Source: Stenotrophomonas maltophilia (GTDB lineage: Bacteria; Pseudomonadota; Gammaproteobacteria; Xanthomonadales; Xanthomonadaceae). From it: 49,510 nt of DNA. The translations under genes were made by a program, and so were the position numbers. The stretch lies in assembly GCF_013464915.1 (NCBI RefSeq), contig NZ_RAVT01000033.1, positions 25,388-74,897 on the forward strand. Reading direction: 5' to 3'. Shown here one piece after another: positions 1-8,326 of this stretch (its first letter is position 1; each line of letters begins with the position of its first letter). The notes under the pieces are model-generated. The model ran no database searches. It saw only the letters and a program-made list of their open reading frames with translations, and was not told the origin of the DNA.

Positions 1-38
1 GGCCGGCAACATCGTGATCTTCGGCAACGCATTCCAGA

Positions 39-65
39 TTGCCGGCCGGCGGCCGGCACTACCCA
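39..65. repeat. SMAG/REP-type palindrome at the left edge
   Basis: An inverted repeat built on CCGGCC/GGCCGG ends in CACTACC, which is GTAG read on the minus strand. It matches the intergenic palindromes seen at 26.2 and 39.0 kb. No gene is visible in the first 112 bases. Confidence 0.6.
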
Positions 66-112
66 TTGCGTCGGCCCGGGTTACCGCCCGGCGACCAGGA
101 ATGTCCGTTGCA

Positions 113-769
113 TCAGCCCTGCAACCCCGGCAACTCACGCAGGTCGTCGATCACCGCCACCGCATGCGCGGTGGCCAGGTCCAGGCCGCGCGGATAGCCG
201 TAGCGCACCAGTGCGATCGGCATGCCGGCATCTTCGGCGGCGCGGTAGTCGGTCAACGAATCACCCACCATCAGGCAGGACTCCACCGGCAGCCCGAAGT
301 GCGCGGCGATGTGCCGCAGTGGCTCACCGCTGGGCTTGCGCTGCGGCAGCGAATCCCCCCCCAGTACCAGCGCGAATGCATCACCGATGCCCAGGTGCTG
401 CAGCAGCGGCGGCACCAGTGCTTCGGGCTTGTTGGTGCAGATCGCCAGCGGCACGTTGCGCGCACGCAGTTGCGCCAGCGCTTCGCCCACGCCATCGAAC
501 AGCCGCGGGCTGCGCAGCAGGCATTCGCGGTAGTGCACCATGAATACCGGCATCACCTCGGCCAGGTCGACCTCACGACCAGCGGCATGCACCGCCTGTT
601 CGACCAGGCGGCGCACACCGTCGCCGATCCAGCCCAGCACGGTGGCTTCCGGCACGCGCGCCACGCCGATGTCCTCCAGCGTGCGGTTCAGCGCTTCGGC
701 AATATCGGCAGCGCTGTCGACCAGCGTGCCATCGAGGTCGAACACGACCAGCGGATACGGATACGACAA
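113..769 (-). CDS. gph: Phosphoglycolate phosphatase (HAD superfamily)
   Basis: This is a HAD-superfamily hydrolase of about 218 residues and probably cytoplasmic. It opens with the nucleophile motif VFDLDGTLVDS and later has TNKPE (motif II), KPSGEP around the motif III lysine, and MVGDSLTD (motif IV). This is the Gph layout; Gph dephosphorylates 2-phosphoglycolate. An in-frame ATG at 802 lies inside a TACAAT promoter element, so translation from it is unlikely. I chose the TTG at 769, which has AGG nine bases upstream and puts the nucleophile motif at the usual distance from the N terminus. It follows the methyltransferase gene on the same strand but has its own likely promoter. Another HAD phosphatase specificity is possible. 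Confidence 0.85.
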   Translation of the reverse strand: MSYPYPLVVFDLDGTLVDSAADIAEALNRTLEDIGVARVPEATVLGWIGDGVRRLVEQAVHAAGREVDLAEVMPVFMVHYRECLLRSPRLFDGVGEALAQLRARNVPLAICTNKPEALVPPLLQHLGIGDAFALVLGGDSLPQRKPSGEPLRHIAAHFGLPVESCLMVGDSLTDYRAAEDAGMPIALVRYGYPRGLDLATAHAVAVIDDLRELPGLQG

Positions 770-800
770 GGGACAGCACCTGCATGACGTGGGGCCGTCC

Positions 801-806
801 ATTGTA
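801..806 (-). promoter_or_regulatory. -10 box TACAAT upstream of gph
   Basis: The minus strand reads GTACAATGGACGGCCCC, about 32 bases before the TTG start. The same string, GTACAATGGACGGCCCC, occurs upstream of rsmC, and GTACAATGG occurs before the gene at 20156. No convincing -35 box was seen. Confidence 0.55.
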
Positions 807-833
807 CGCCGCAGTGTTTTGGGCAGCCCTGCC

Positions 834-1625
834 TCAACCGATCCTGCGCGCGCGCGTGGCCAGGAACGTGGGCAGGTAACGGTCGATCAGGAAGCGCGGC
901 TGCGGCTGCCAGTCTTCCATGAAGCGATCGATGACGAAGCCGGCATCGAGCTGGCCACCGATCAGTTCGGTCAGGCTGTGGCCGAAGGTCAGCGCATCGC
1001 CCCGCGCCAGTTTCGCCTCGCGCTCGGCCGGTGGCAGATCTTCCAGATCCGAATAGGGAATGGCGTACTGCGGCCGGATCAGGCCCTGTGCATCCAGCTG
1101 CGGATCGCGCGCACCGACGAACAGCACCGGGTTGTAGAAGCTGGCCATCAGCATGCCATCGCGCGCCAGCACGCGGCGGCATTCGGTCCACACCGGCCGG
1201 ACGTCAGGCACGTACAGGTTGGAGATCGGGTGGAACACCACATCGAAGCTGTCGTTGGCGAAGGCGTGCAGATCGCGCATGTCGCCCTGCACCGTGCGCA
1301 GTTGCAGGCCATCACGCGCCGCCACCTGACGATCCTGCTCGAGCTGGCCATCGGACAGATCGAACACGGTCACCTCCGCCCCGGCCGCCGCCAGCACCGG
1401 GGCCTGCTGGCCACCGCCCGAGGCCAGGCAGAGGATGCGGCGGCCGCGCACATCACCCAGCCAGTCCAGCGGCAGCGCGCGCGGGGTCAGGTGCACCTGC
1501 CAGCGGCCATCGCGCGCGGCGGCAATCGTTGAGCTTTCCACCGGGCGCGACCATTCGCGCACTTCGCTGGCCTGGCGGTCCCAGGCAGCACGGTTGTGGT
1601 CGATCAAGGCCTGTCCATGGTTCAT
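834..1625 (-). CDS. Class I SAM-dependent methyltransferase
   Basis: This 263-residue cytoplasmic protein has a methyltransferase_11-type Rossmann core. The SAM-binding glycine-rich loop is in ILCLASGGGQQAP (about residues 70-82), followed by the acidic strand end VTVFDLSDGQ. The start ATG has GGAG six bases upstream and overlaps the stop of the preceding lysR gene as ATGA, so the two are translationally coupled. The substrate cannot be read from the sequence. Coupling to a LysR regulator suggests the regulator controls its own operon, the divergent reductase gene, or both. Confidence 0.85.
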   Translation of the reverse strand: MNHGQALIDHNRAAWDRQASEVREWSRPVESSTIAAARDGRWQVHLTPRALPLDWLGDVRGRRILCLASGGGQQAPVLAAAGAEVTVFDLSDGQLEQDRQVAARDGLQLRTVQGDMRDLHAFANDSFDVVFHPISNLYVPDVRPVWTECRRVLARDGMLMASFYNPVLFVGARDPQLDAQGLIRPQYAIPYSDLEDLPPAEREAKLARGDALTFGHSLTELIGGQLDAGFVIDRFMEDWQPQPRFLIDRYLPTFLATRARRIG

Positions 1626-2551
1626 GTGTTCTCCTTGCCCGGTGGGCGCCAATCCAGATCCTGGAAGGCCGGGCTGGCGAAGCACTCGCCCAGGAAATCC
1701 AGGAATCGCCGCATGATAGCGGGCTGCTGGCGCCGTGATGCGTACACGGCATGAATGCCGAGTTCGTCCAGACTGAATCCGGGCAGCAGTTCGATCAGCT
1801 CGCCACTGCGCAGCAGCGGCGCCACCTGGTAGGTCGGCAGCATGGCGATGCCGGCGCCGGCACGCACCGCTTCCAGCAGCAGCGAGGCTTCGTTGGCGCT
1901 GATGTTGCCGCCCACCGCCACCGACAGTGAACGGCCATCGCGGTGCAGCTGCCACAGGCTCTTGCCCACGTAGTGATGGGTCAGGCAGTTGTGCGCGGCC
2001 AGGTGTTCCGGTGCGGTAGGCGTACCGCGTGCCTGCAGGTAGGACGGCGTCGCGCACAGCACCGAGCGGCAGGTGGCCAGCCGTCGTGCGATCAGGCTGG
2101 GGTCGATCTGGCGGGCGATGCGCACCGCAAGGTCCACGCGCTCCTCCACCAGGTTCACGGTGCGGTCGACCAGCAGCAGTTCGATGCGCGCCGCCGGGTG
2201 GCGTGCGACGAAAGCGGCCACCGCCCGCGCCAGGTGGCTCTGCCCGAACGACACGCTGGCGGTCACCCGCAACGTGCCGTGCGGTTCGGGATCGTCGCTG
2301 GCCAGCTCACCCTGCAGTTCCTCGCCGATGGCCAGCATCTGCCGGAATCGCACCAGCGCCGCCTCGCCGGGCCCGGTCAGGCTGACCCGGCGCGTGGTCC
2401 GGTGCAGCAGGCGCGCGCCCAGCCAACCCTCGACCTCGGCCAGGTAGCGGGTGACCATCGCCCGCGACATGTCCAGCACCTCGGCGGCGGCGGTGAGACT
2501 GCCGCGCTCGGCCACCTCGACGAACACGGTCATGGCGGTCAATCGGTCCAT
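1622..2551 (-). CDS. LysR-family transcriptional regulator
   Basis: A 309-residue LTTR of normal length. The N-terminal winged helix-turn-helix (about residues 1-60) contains MTVFVEVAERGSLTAAAE and the RLLHRTTRRVSLT segment typical of this family. The C-terminal part is the LysR effector-binding domain. The start at 2551 gives the canonical MDRLTAM opening; longer in-frame extensions lack family sequence. It is divergent from the NAD(P)-binding reductase at 2660 across a 108-base gap, the classic LTTR arrangement. It overlaps the downstream methyltransferase by four bases. The effector is unknown. Confidence 0.92.
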   Translation of the reverse strand: MDRLTAMTVFVEVAERGSLTAAAEVLDMSRAMVTRYLAEVEGWLGARLLHRTTRRVSLTGPGEAALVRFRQMLAIGEELQGELASDDPEPHGTLRVTASVSFGQSHLARAVAAFVARHPAARIELLLVDRTVNLVEERVDLAVRIARQIDPSLIARRLATCRSVLCATPSYLQARGTPTAPEHLAAHNCLTHHYVGKSLWQLHRDGRSLSVAVGGNISANEASLLLEAVRAGAGIAMLPTYQVAPLLRSGELIELLPGFSLDELGIHAVYASRRQQPAIMRRFLDFLGECFASPAFQDLDWRPPGKENT

Positions 2552-2659
2552 ATGCTCGATCCATGCAACAAACAAGCGCGTTATACGCTGTTTTTCGAGC
2601 GACTGCAGCGGCCTAGAGTGGCCCCATTCCCACCCCACACCGCCCCACGGAGTCCTGCC

Positions 2660-3298
2660 ATGAAGATCGCCCTCGTTGGTTCCACCGGCAACATCGGCCG
2701 CCAGATCGCCCGCCACGCGCTGGCCCGCGGCCACGAACTCACCGTCATCGTGCGCAGCGCGCAGGATCTTCCGGCCGAACTGGCCGGTGCCCATCCGGTG
2801 ATCGCCTCGCTGGATGACCCGGATGCCCTGGTCGCCGCCATCGCCGGCCACGACGTGCTGGCCAGCGCCTATGGCCCGCGTCCGGGCGATGACATCGGCC
2901 GCGTCGGCGAAGTGGCCGCGCAGCTGGCCGCCGCCGCGCGCAAGGCCGGTGTACCGCGCCTGGTGGTGGTCGGTGGCGCCGGCAGCCTGGAAGTCGCGCC
3001 GGGCGTGCAGCTGGTCGATACCCCCAACTTCCCGGAGGCCTACAAGCCGTACGCGCTGGCCCATCGTGAAGCCTTCAATCGCCTGCAGGCGGTGGACGAC
3101 CTGGACTGGACCTTCTTCTCGCCGGCCGCCGAAATCGGCCCGGGCGAAGAGCGCGGCCAGTACCGCGTGCAGCCCAGGGCCTTCCTGGCCGACGCCAGCG
3201 GCCACAGCCGCATCAGCTACGCCGACTACGGCGCCGCGTTCGTCGCCGAGCTGGAAGCGCACCAGTACCCGAAGCAGATCATCACCGCGGCGTATTGA
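2660..3298 (+). CDS. NAD(P)-dependent oxidoreductase, NmrA/NADH-flavin reductase-like
   Basis: This 212-residue protein starts MKIALVGSTGNIGRQIA. The GxxGxxG dinucleotide-binding loop lies at residues 7-13, as in the atypical short-chain dehydrogenase group COG2910/NmrA-like. It has no signal peptide, and it lacks the usual YxxxK of classical SDRs in a clear position. The ATG has CGGAG ten bases upstream. It is divergent from the LysR gene at 2551, so it is the likely regulated target. The substrate is unknown; a quinone- or flavin-linked stress role would be inference only. Confidence 0.82.
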   Translation: MKIALVGSTGNIGRQIARHALARGHELTVIVRSAQDLPAELAGAHPVIASLDDPDALVAAIAGHDVLASAYGPRPGDDIGRVGEVAAQLAAAARKAGVPRLVVVGGAGSLEVAPGVQLVDTPNFPEAYKPYALAHREAFNRLQAVDDLDWTFFSPAAEIGPGEERGQYRVQPRAFLADASGHSRISYADYGAAFVAELEAHQYPKQIITAAY

Positions 3299-3305
3299 TG
3301 CCAGG

Positions 3306-3360
3306 CCGCCGGGCATGGCCCGGCGCTACCCACCTGTAGAGCCAGGCCCACGCTCGGCTC
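3306..3360. repeat. Two adjacent GTAG-type REP palindromes
   Basis: The left unit pairs GCCGGGC/GCCCGGC and ends CGCTACC (GTAG on the minus strand). The right unit starts GTAGAGCC and carries GAGC-rich arms around CCCACGCTCGG. They fill the gap between the reductase and the metallo-hydrolase. Confidence 0.6.
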
Positions 3361-3384
3361 GCCGTCCGCCACAAGGAATGCCCC

Positions 3385-4299
3385 ATGCGTACCGCTGCCC
3401 TGCTGCTTCCCCTCGCCCTGGCCGCCACCTTCACCAGTGCGCCGTTGCTTGCTGCATCGGCCTCGTCCCCGACGCCGGCCACGGCGACCAGATCCCAGCT
3501 GCACCTGCAGACCTTCCATCCGGGCCCGCAGGCGATGTTCTCGGTGTCTTCGGTGCTGATCGAAGGCCGCCATGACGCGATCCTGGTCGATGCGCAGTTC
3601 GGCGCCAGCGACGCGCGCAAGCTGGTCGGGCTGATCCGTGCCAGCGGCAAGCAGCTGACCACGATCTACATCAGCCACGGCGATCCGGATTACTACTTCG
3701 GCCTGGCCACGCTGCAGGATGCCTTCCCGCAGGCACGCATCGTCGCCACCGCGCAGACCGTTGCCCACATCCAGCAGAGCCAGGCCGGCAAGCTGGCCTA
3801 CTGGGGGCCGAAGATGGGTGCAGACGTGCCGGCACGCATCGTGGTGCCGCAGGTGCTGGACGGTGACGCCCTGCAGCTGGAAGGCCAGCGCCTGCCGCTG
3901 ATCGGCCTGGACGGCCCGACCCCGGACCGCACGGTGCTGTGGGTGCCGTCGCTGCGCGCGATCGTCGGTGGTATTCCAGTGGTGGCCGGCGAACACGTGT
4001 GGATGGCCGATACGCAGACACCGAAATCGCATGCCGACTGGCTGCAGACCCTGCAGCGGTTGCAGGCGCTGAAGCCGAAGGTGGTGGTGCCGGGGCATTA
4101 CGCGCCGGGTGCGGCGCTGGATGCCAGTGCGCTGCGCTTCACCGCAGACTACATCCGCGCCTTCGATGTTGAAACGGCCAAGGCCAAGGACAGTGCGGCG
4201 CTGGTGAAGGCGATGCAGGCCCGCTACCCGAAGCTGGCAGGCGTGGCGTCGCTGGAGTTGAGTGCGAAGGTGGCCAAGGGCGAGATGCAGTGGCCATGA
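3385..4299 (+). CDS. Exported MBL-fold protein with altered metal-binding motif
   Basis: This 304-residue protein has an N-terminal signal peptide (hydrophobic residues about 3-22, ending APLLAAS), so it is probably periplasmic. The fold is recognisable from ILVDAQFGASDARKL, a later segment VVPGHYAPG with a conserved His, and the general MBL layout. The canonical HxHxDH loop reads HGDPDY at residues 98-103. The first His and the Asp are kept, but the second His is Asp and the last His is Tyr. It may bind metal differently or be inactive. The ATG has AAGGA eight bases upstream. Substrate unknown. Confidence 0.8.
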   Translation: MRTAALLLPLALAATFTSAPLLAASASSPTPATATRSQLHLQTFHPGPQAMFSVSSVLIEGRHDAILVDAQFGASDARKLVGLIRASGKQLTTIYISHGDPDYYFGLATLQDAFPQARIVATAQTVAHIQQSQAGKLAYWGPKMGADVPARIVVPQVLDGDALQLEGQRLPLIGLDGPTPDRTVLWVPSLRAIVGGIPVVAGEHVWMADTQTPKSHADWLQTLQRLQALKPKVVVPGHYAPGAALDASALRFTADYIRAFDVETAKAKDSAALVKAMQARYPKLAGVASLELSAKVAKGEMQWP

Positions 4300-4317
4300 A
4301 GTAGGGAGTTTTCTTTT

Positions 4318-4490
4318 GCAGGGCTGCGCCCTGCACCCGCAGAGGCAACAGCAACGGCAGAAGCTGGTTTCCTGAGGGTGGGCGAGGTGGGGCCGGTTGC
4401 GGGGGACGCCGTGAATCCGTCCATGGAGGCTCGGTCGCGCCATCCATGGCGCTCACGCCGCCGCAACCGGACCCACCCCGCCTTCGACAG
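4318..4490. repeat. Composite palindromic repeat, copy 1
   Basis: It begins with GCAGGGC-TGC-GCCCTGC, passes through CAACAGCAACGGCAGAAGC, and contains a ~90-bp palindrome (4387-4477) whose outer arms pair GGCCGGTTGC with GCAACCGGAC. It ends with ACCCCGCCTTCGACAG. The same order of blocks recurs at 40814-41000, and a third copy of the palindrome lies at 49175-49274. It fills most of the 257-base gap before dinB; no gene was seen there. Confidence 0.75.
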
Positions 4491-4506
4491 ATTTTCGCGA
4501 TCTGCT

Positions 4507-4545
4507 GGGGTCGGATCCCGTTGCTGCGCAACGGGCTCTGACCCC
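4507..4545. repeat. GGGGTC...GACCCC hairpin element, copy 1
   Basis: An inverted repeat with outer arms GGGGTC/GACCCC and inner arms CCCGTTGC/GCAACGGG. It lies 11 bases beyond the dinB stop and could act as a transcript end. Four relatives occur in this window (16799, 20027, 22162, 41053). Confidence 0.65.
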
Positions 4546-4556
4546 GTCTTTGACGA

Positions 4557-5651
4557 TCAGATGGATGTGGAATCGTTCGTTTCGTGCTCGAACAATTCCC
4601 CCTGCACCACCGGCTCCTTTTCGCGGAAGCCACCTAGCCCGACGCCGACCAGGCGGTAGCGGGTCTCTGCGGGCAGGTCCACCCTCGCGCGCAGCGCCAG
4701 GGCGATGTCGCGCAGTTCTTCCATCGATTCCGGCGGGCGCTCCGGGGTGAAGCTGCGGGTCAGTATCCGGAACTGCGCGGTCTTCAGTTTCAGCACCACG
4801 GTGTGGCCGATGCGCTCGGTCTTGCGCGTGGCGTTCCAGGTCTTCCCGGCCAGCTGCACGATGGCCTCGGTCAGGTCTTCCAGCAGCAGGTCCTCGGCGA
4901 AGGTGTCCTCCGAGGAAATCGACTGCACCTGCTGGTCCGGTTCCACCGGCCGCTCGTCGATGCCGCGTGCGCGGTTGTACAGGCTGCGGCCGAAGCTGCC
5001 GAATGCTTCTTCCAGGTCGATCAGCGCCCACTGCCGCAGGTCACCGCAGGTGACGATGCCGCGCGCGGCCAGCTTGCCTTCCATGACCTTGCCGACACCG
5101 GGCACGCGGTTCACCGGCAGCGGTGCCAGGAACGCATCCACGCGCTGCGGCGGAATCACGAACTGGCCGTCGGGCTTGCGCCAGTCCGAGGCGATCTTGG
5201 CCAGGAACTTGTTTGGCGCGATGTCGGCTGAAGCAGTCAGGTTCGTTTCCTCGCGGATCTGCGCGCGGATGGTGCGGGCGATGTCGGTGGCCAGTTCGAT
5301 GCCACTCTTCGGCTCGGTCACGTCCAGGTAGGCCTCGTCCAGCGACAGCGGCTCGACCAGGTCGGTATGGCGCAGGAAGATCGCGCGTACCTGCTGTGAC
5401 ACCGCCTTGTAACGCGCGAAGTCCGGCGGCACGAAGATCGCGTCCGGGCACAGGCGCTCGGCACGCACGGCAGGCATCGCCGAACGCACGCCGAACACGC
5501 GCGCCTCGTAGGACGCCGCGCATACGACCGAGCGGGCGCCACGCCATGCCACGACCACCGGCTTGCCGCGCAGTGACGGATCGTCGCGCTGCTCCACCGA
5601 CGCGTAGAACGCGTCCATGTCAACGTGGATGATCTTGCGCAGTCGGGTCAT
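4557..5651 (-). CDS. dinB: DNA polymerase IV (Y family)
   Basis: A 364-residue Y-family translesion polymerase; E. coli DinB has 351. The N terminus carries IIHVDMDAFYASVEQRD, including the first catalytic Asp and the steric-gate region. SLDEAYLDVT holds the second acidic pair, and VPGVGKVMEGKL is the helix-hairpin-helix. The little-finger domain follows to the C terminus. The start chosen (MTRLRKI) is the last Met before the conserved core; a longer in-frame extension from 5729 is proline-rich and not family-like. No strong ribosome binding site precedes it. It is divergent from fabA. I saw no clear LexA-type operator in the 190-base gap. Confidence 0.95.
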   Translation of the reverse strand: MTRLRKIIHVDMDAFYASVEQRDDPSLRGKPVVVAWRGARSVVCAASYEARVFGVRSAMPAVRAERLCPDAIFVPPDFARYKAVSQQVRAIFLRHTDLVEPLSLDEAYLDVTEPKSGIELATDIARTIRAQIREETNLTASADIAPNKFLAKIASDWRKPDGQFVIPPQRVDAFLAPLPVNRVPGVGKVMEGKLAARGIVTCGDLRQWALIDLEEAFGSFGRSLYNRARGIDERPVEPDQQVQSISSEDTFAEDLLLEDLTEAIVQLAGKTWNATRKTERIGHTVVLKLKTAQFRILTRSFTPERPPESMEELRDIALALRARVDLPAETRYRLVGVGLGGFREKEPVVQGELFEHETNDSTSI

Positions 5652-5737
5652 GTCAGGTGGAAAAGGCGGGGCCGGGCCGGGTGGGCCACACGCCGAAGTA
5701 TGGTCGTTGCACATCAACAGGATGCGCATATTCCCTT

Positions 5738-5765
5738 GAAAACACTACGGTTGCGTACGGTTGAA
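5738..5765 (+). promoter_or_regulatory. Possible fabA upstream site with direct repeat ACGGTTG
   Basis: ACGGTTG occurs twice ten bases apart, one helical turn, about 80-100 bases before fabA and close to a TTGAAA that could be a -35 element. A regulator could bind here; this is only a pattern. Confidence 0.25.
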
Positions 5766-5841
5766 ATGTTTGATCGGCGCAGTTTCCACGGGCATTCTCG
5801 GGCGCTTGTTTCCCTGTTCTTCGCTTCCAGGATTGTGCTTC

Positions 5842-6357
5842 ATGACCCGTCTCCACGCGTTCAACCGCGAACAGCTGCTGGCCAGCGCACGCGGTGAACT
5901 GTTCGGCACCGCCGCCGGCCGTTTGCCCAACGACCCGATGCTGATGTTCGACCGCATCACCGACATCCGCGAGGACGGCGGACCGCATGGCAAAGGCATG
6001 GTACGCGCCGAACTGGATATCCGCCCGGACCTGTGGTTCTTCGGCTGCCACTTCATCGGCGACCCGGTGATGCCCGGCTGCCTGGGCCTGGATGCCATGT
6101 GGCAGCTGACCGGCTTCTTCCTGACCTGGCTGGGCGCCCCCGGCAAGGGCCGCGCGCTGGGCTGTGGCGAGGTGAAGTTCACCGGCCAGGTACTGCCGGA
6201 TGCCAAGCTCGTGCGTTACGAGATCGACATCAGCCGCGTCATCAACCGCAAGCTGGTGATGGCCCAGTCCGATGCCCGCATGTACGTGGATGACCGCGAG
6301 ATCTACAGCGCGCGCGACCTGCGCGTCGGCCTGTTCACTGAAACCGGGAGCTTCTGA
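5842..6357 (+). CDS. fabA: 3-hydroxyacyl-ACP dehydratase/isomerase
   Basis: This protein dehydrates 3-hydroxydecanoyl-ACP and isomerises trans-2 to cis-3-decenoyl-ACP, the branch point to unsaturated fatty acids. It has 171 residues; E. coli FabA has 172. The catalytic pair sits exactly at the family positions: His70 in FGCHFIGDP and Asp84 in [12 protein letters not shown] chose the ATG at 5842 because it gives the family N terminus [13 protein letters not shown]; the longer frame upstream is not family-like. Its TGA overlaps the fabB ATG by one base (TGATG), so the two are coupled. Confidence 0.97.
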   Translation: MTRLHAFNREQLLASARGELFGTAAGRLPNDPMLMFDRITDIREDGGPHGKGMVRAELDIRPDLWFFGCHFIGDPVMPGCLGLDAMWQLTGFFLTWLGAPGKGRALGCGEVKFTGQVLPDAKLVRYEIDISRVINRKLVMAQSDARMYVDDREIYSARDLRVGLFTETGSF

Positions 6358-7565
6358 TGCGTCGCGTCGTCATCACCGGCATGGGCATCACGTCCTGCCT
6401 CGGCAATGATCTGGATACCGTTTCGGCCGCGCTGCGTGAAGGGCGCTCCGGCATCACCGCACTGGCCGACCATGCCGAGGCCGGCCTGCGCAGCCAGATC
6501 GGCGGTCGCGTCGATCTCGATCTGGACGCGCTGATCGACCGCAAGCAGAAGCGCTTCATGAGCGACGCAGCGGCCTTCGCCTATCTGGCCATGCGCGATG
6601 CCATCGCCGATGCCGGCCTCAGCACCGAGCAGGTCAGCAGCCTGCGTACCGGCCTGATCGCCGGCTCCGGTGGCGGCTCCAGCGAATGGCAGATCGGCGC
6701 GGTCGATCTGCTGCGCGAGCGCGGCGTGCGCAAGGTCGGCCCGTACATGGTGCCGCGCACGATGTGCTCGACCGTCTCGGCCTGCCTGGCCACCGCCTAC
6801 CAGATCAAGGGCGTCAGCTACTCGCTGTCGGCCGCCTGCGCGACGTCGGCGCACTGCATCGGCGCCGCAGCGGACATGATCCGCCATGGCGCGCAGGACA
6901 TCATGTTCGCCGGCGGCGGTGAAGACCTGCACTGGTCGATGAGCGTGATGTTCGACGCGATGGGCGCACTGTCGACCAGCTTCAACGAGACCCCGGCCAG
7001 CGCCTCGCGTCCGTACGACAAGGACCGCGACGGCTTCGTCATCGCCGGCGGCGGCGGCATGCTGGTGCTGGAAGACTACGACCACGCGGTTGCCCGCGGT
7101 GCGCACATCCATGCCGAGCTGATCGGCTATGGCGTCACCTCCGATGGCGCCGACATGGTTGCTCCGTCCGGTGAAGGCGCGGTGCGCTGCATGAAGATGG
7201 CGCTGCAGGGCGTCGATCGCCCGCTGGACTACCTGAACACCCACGGCACCTCGACCCCGCTGGGCGATGTCACCGAGCTCAACGCCATCCGCGAAGTGTT
7301 TGGCGATGCAGTCCCGCCGCTGTCGTCGACCAAGGCGTTGTCCGGCCACTCGCTGGGTGCGGCCAGCGTGCATGAGGCGATCTACTGCCTGCTGATGATG
7401 CGCGACGGCTTCGTCGCCGGTTCGGCCAACATCGGCGAGCTGGACCCGAAGGTGGAGAGCTTCCCGATCCTGCGCCAGAGCCGTGAGCAGAAGCTGGATA
7501 CGGTGATGTCCAACAGCTTCGGCTTCGGCGGCACCAATGCCGCGCTGGTGTTCGGGCGGGTGTGA
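6357..7565 (+). CDS. fabB: Beta-ketoacyl-ACP synthase I
   Basis: A 402-residue KAS I that elongates the unsaturated intermediate made by FabA. The catalytic triad is visible: Cys161 in [11 protein letters not shown], His296 in [11 protein letters not shown], and His331 in [11 protein letters not shown]. The C terminus has the [12 protein letters not shown] motif. It starts within the fabA stop codon, so the operon is fabA-fabB, as in gammaproteobacteria that use the anaerobic unsaturated fatty acid route. Confidence 0.97.
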   Translation: MRRVVITGMGITSCLGNDLDTVSAALREGRSGITALADHAEAGLRSQIGGRVDLDLDALIDRKQKRFMSDAAAFAYLAMRDAIADAGLSTEQVSSLRTGLIAGSGGGSSEWQIGAVDLLRERGVRKVGPYMVPRTMCSTVSACLATAYQIKGVSYSLSAACATSAHCIGAAADMIRHGAQDIMFAGGGEDLHWSMSVMFDAMGALSTSFNETPASASRPYDKDRDGFVIAGGGGMLVLEDYDHAVARGAHIHAELIGYGVTSDGADMVAPSGEGAVRCMKMALQGVDRPLDYLNTHGTSTPLGDVTELNAIREVFGDAVPPLSSTKALSGHSLGAASVHEAIYCLLMMRDGFVAGSANIGELDPKVESFPILRQSREQKLDTVMSNSFGFGGTNAALVFGRV

Positions 7566-7576
7566 TTGGAAGGGGT

Positions 7577-7635
7577 GTGCCAACCAAGGTTGGCACCCAC
7601 CGGGGCATTGGGGTGTGCCGACCAACGGTCGGCAC
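7577..7635. repeat. Two tandem REP palindromes between fabB and HAD gene
   Basis: GTGCCAACC/GGTTGGCAC is followed by GTGCCGACC/GGTCGGCAC, a GTAG-type pair (CTACC at the right end). They lie between convergent genes and may end both transcripts. Confidence 0.6.
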
Positions 7636-7642
7636 CTACCGG

Positions 7643-8326
7643 TTATTTCGGCAGCAGCGGCAGCAGCAACGTGTGCGCGTCCAGCAGCGAGCCGACGATG
7701 CGGTGGCCCAGTGCGCGCAGCTCTTCATCCGGATGCACCAGGTCCGGCACCTGGATCACGGTCATGCCAGCCGCCAGTGCGGCCCGCGTGCCGGCCGGTG
7801 AGTCCTCCAGCGCCAGGCAGCGTTCCGGCGCCTGGCCCAGCTTCTGTGCGGCCAGCAGGTAGATATCCGGCGCCGGCTTCGGCCGTGCCACGTCACCACT
7901 GGTGATCACCGCATCGAAGTACGGCAGCAGGCCGGCAGCGGCCAGCTTGCGGTTGGCCCGCGGCTGCCGCGTGGTGGTCGCCACCGCGCGCGGAATCGCA
8001 TGCGCCTTCAGCAGTTCCAGCAGCTCCAGGATGCCCGGCCGCAAGGGCAGGCCGGTCTGCGTGCGTGCTTCATACAGCTCGTGGCAGCGCGCGGCCACCG
8101 CCTCGATCACGCTGTCCTCGATGCCCTGCGCACGCAGCAGCGCGTGCGTATCGCGATCACCGAGGCCGACCATGCGCAGGAACACCGTTTCATCCAGGCC
8201 CAGTCCGAACTCGTCGGCGGCCTGGCTCCAGCAGGCCAGCGAGACCCGCTCGCTGTCGATCATCAGGCCGTCCATGTCGAAGATGACGGCGTCGGGGAGG
8301 AACGGCAGCGCAGCAATGGTGGTCAT
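7643..8326 (-). CDS. HAD-family phosphatase (beta-phosphoglucomutase-like subfamily)
   Basis: A 227-residue HAD hydrolase with DAVIFDMDGLMIDSE (nucleophile Asp and general acid Asp), ATTTRQPRA (motif II Thr), KPAPDIYLLAA (motif III Lys) and LALEDSPAGTRAA (motif IV). This is the YcjU/YniC/beta-PGM-like group that acts on small phosphosugars. The ATG at 8326 overlaps the stop of rsuA as ATGA. It is therefore third in a coupled operon with rsmC and rsuA. The substrate is not determinable from sequence. Confidence 0.85.
   Translation of the reverse strand: MTTIAALPFLPDAVIFDMDGLMIDSERVSLACWSQAADEFGLGLDETVFLRMVGLGDRDTHALLRAQGIEDSVIEAVAARCHELYEARTQTGLPLRPGILELLELLKAHAIPRAVATTTRQPRANRKLAAAGLLPYFDAVITSGDVARPKPAPDIYLLAAQKLGQAPERCLALEDSPAGTRAALAAGMTVIQVPDLVHPDEELRALGHRIVGSLLDAHTLLLPLLPK

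Noticed and set aside
5652..5760. LexA/SOS box for dinB
   Set aside because: No dyad with a convincing LexA form was found in the gap.
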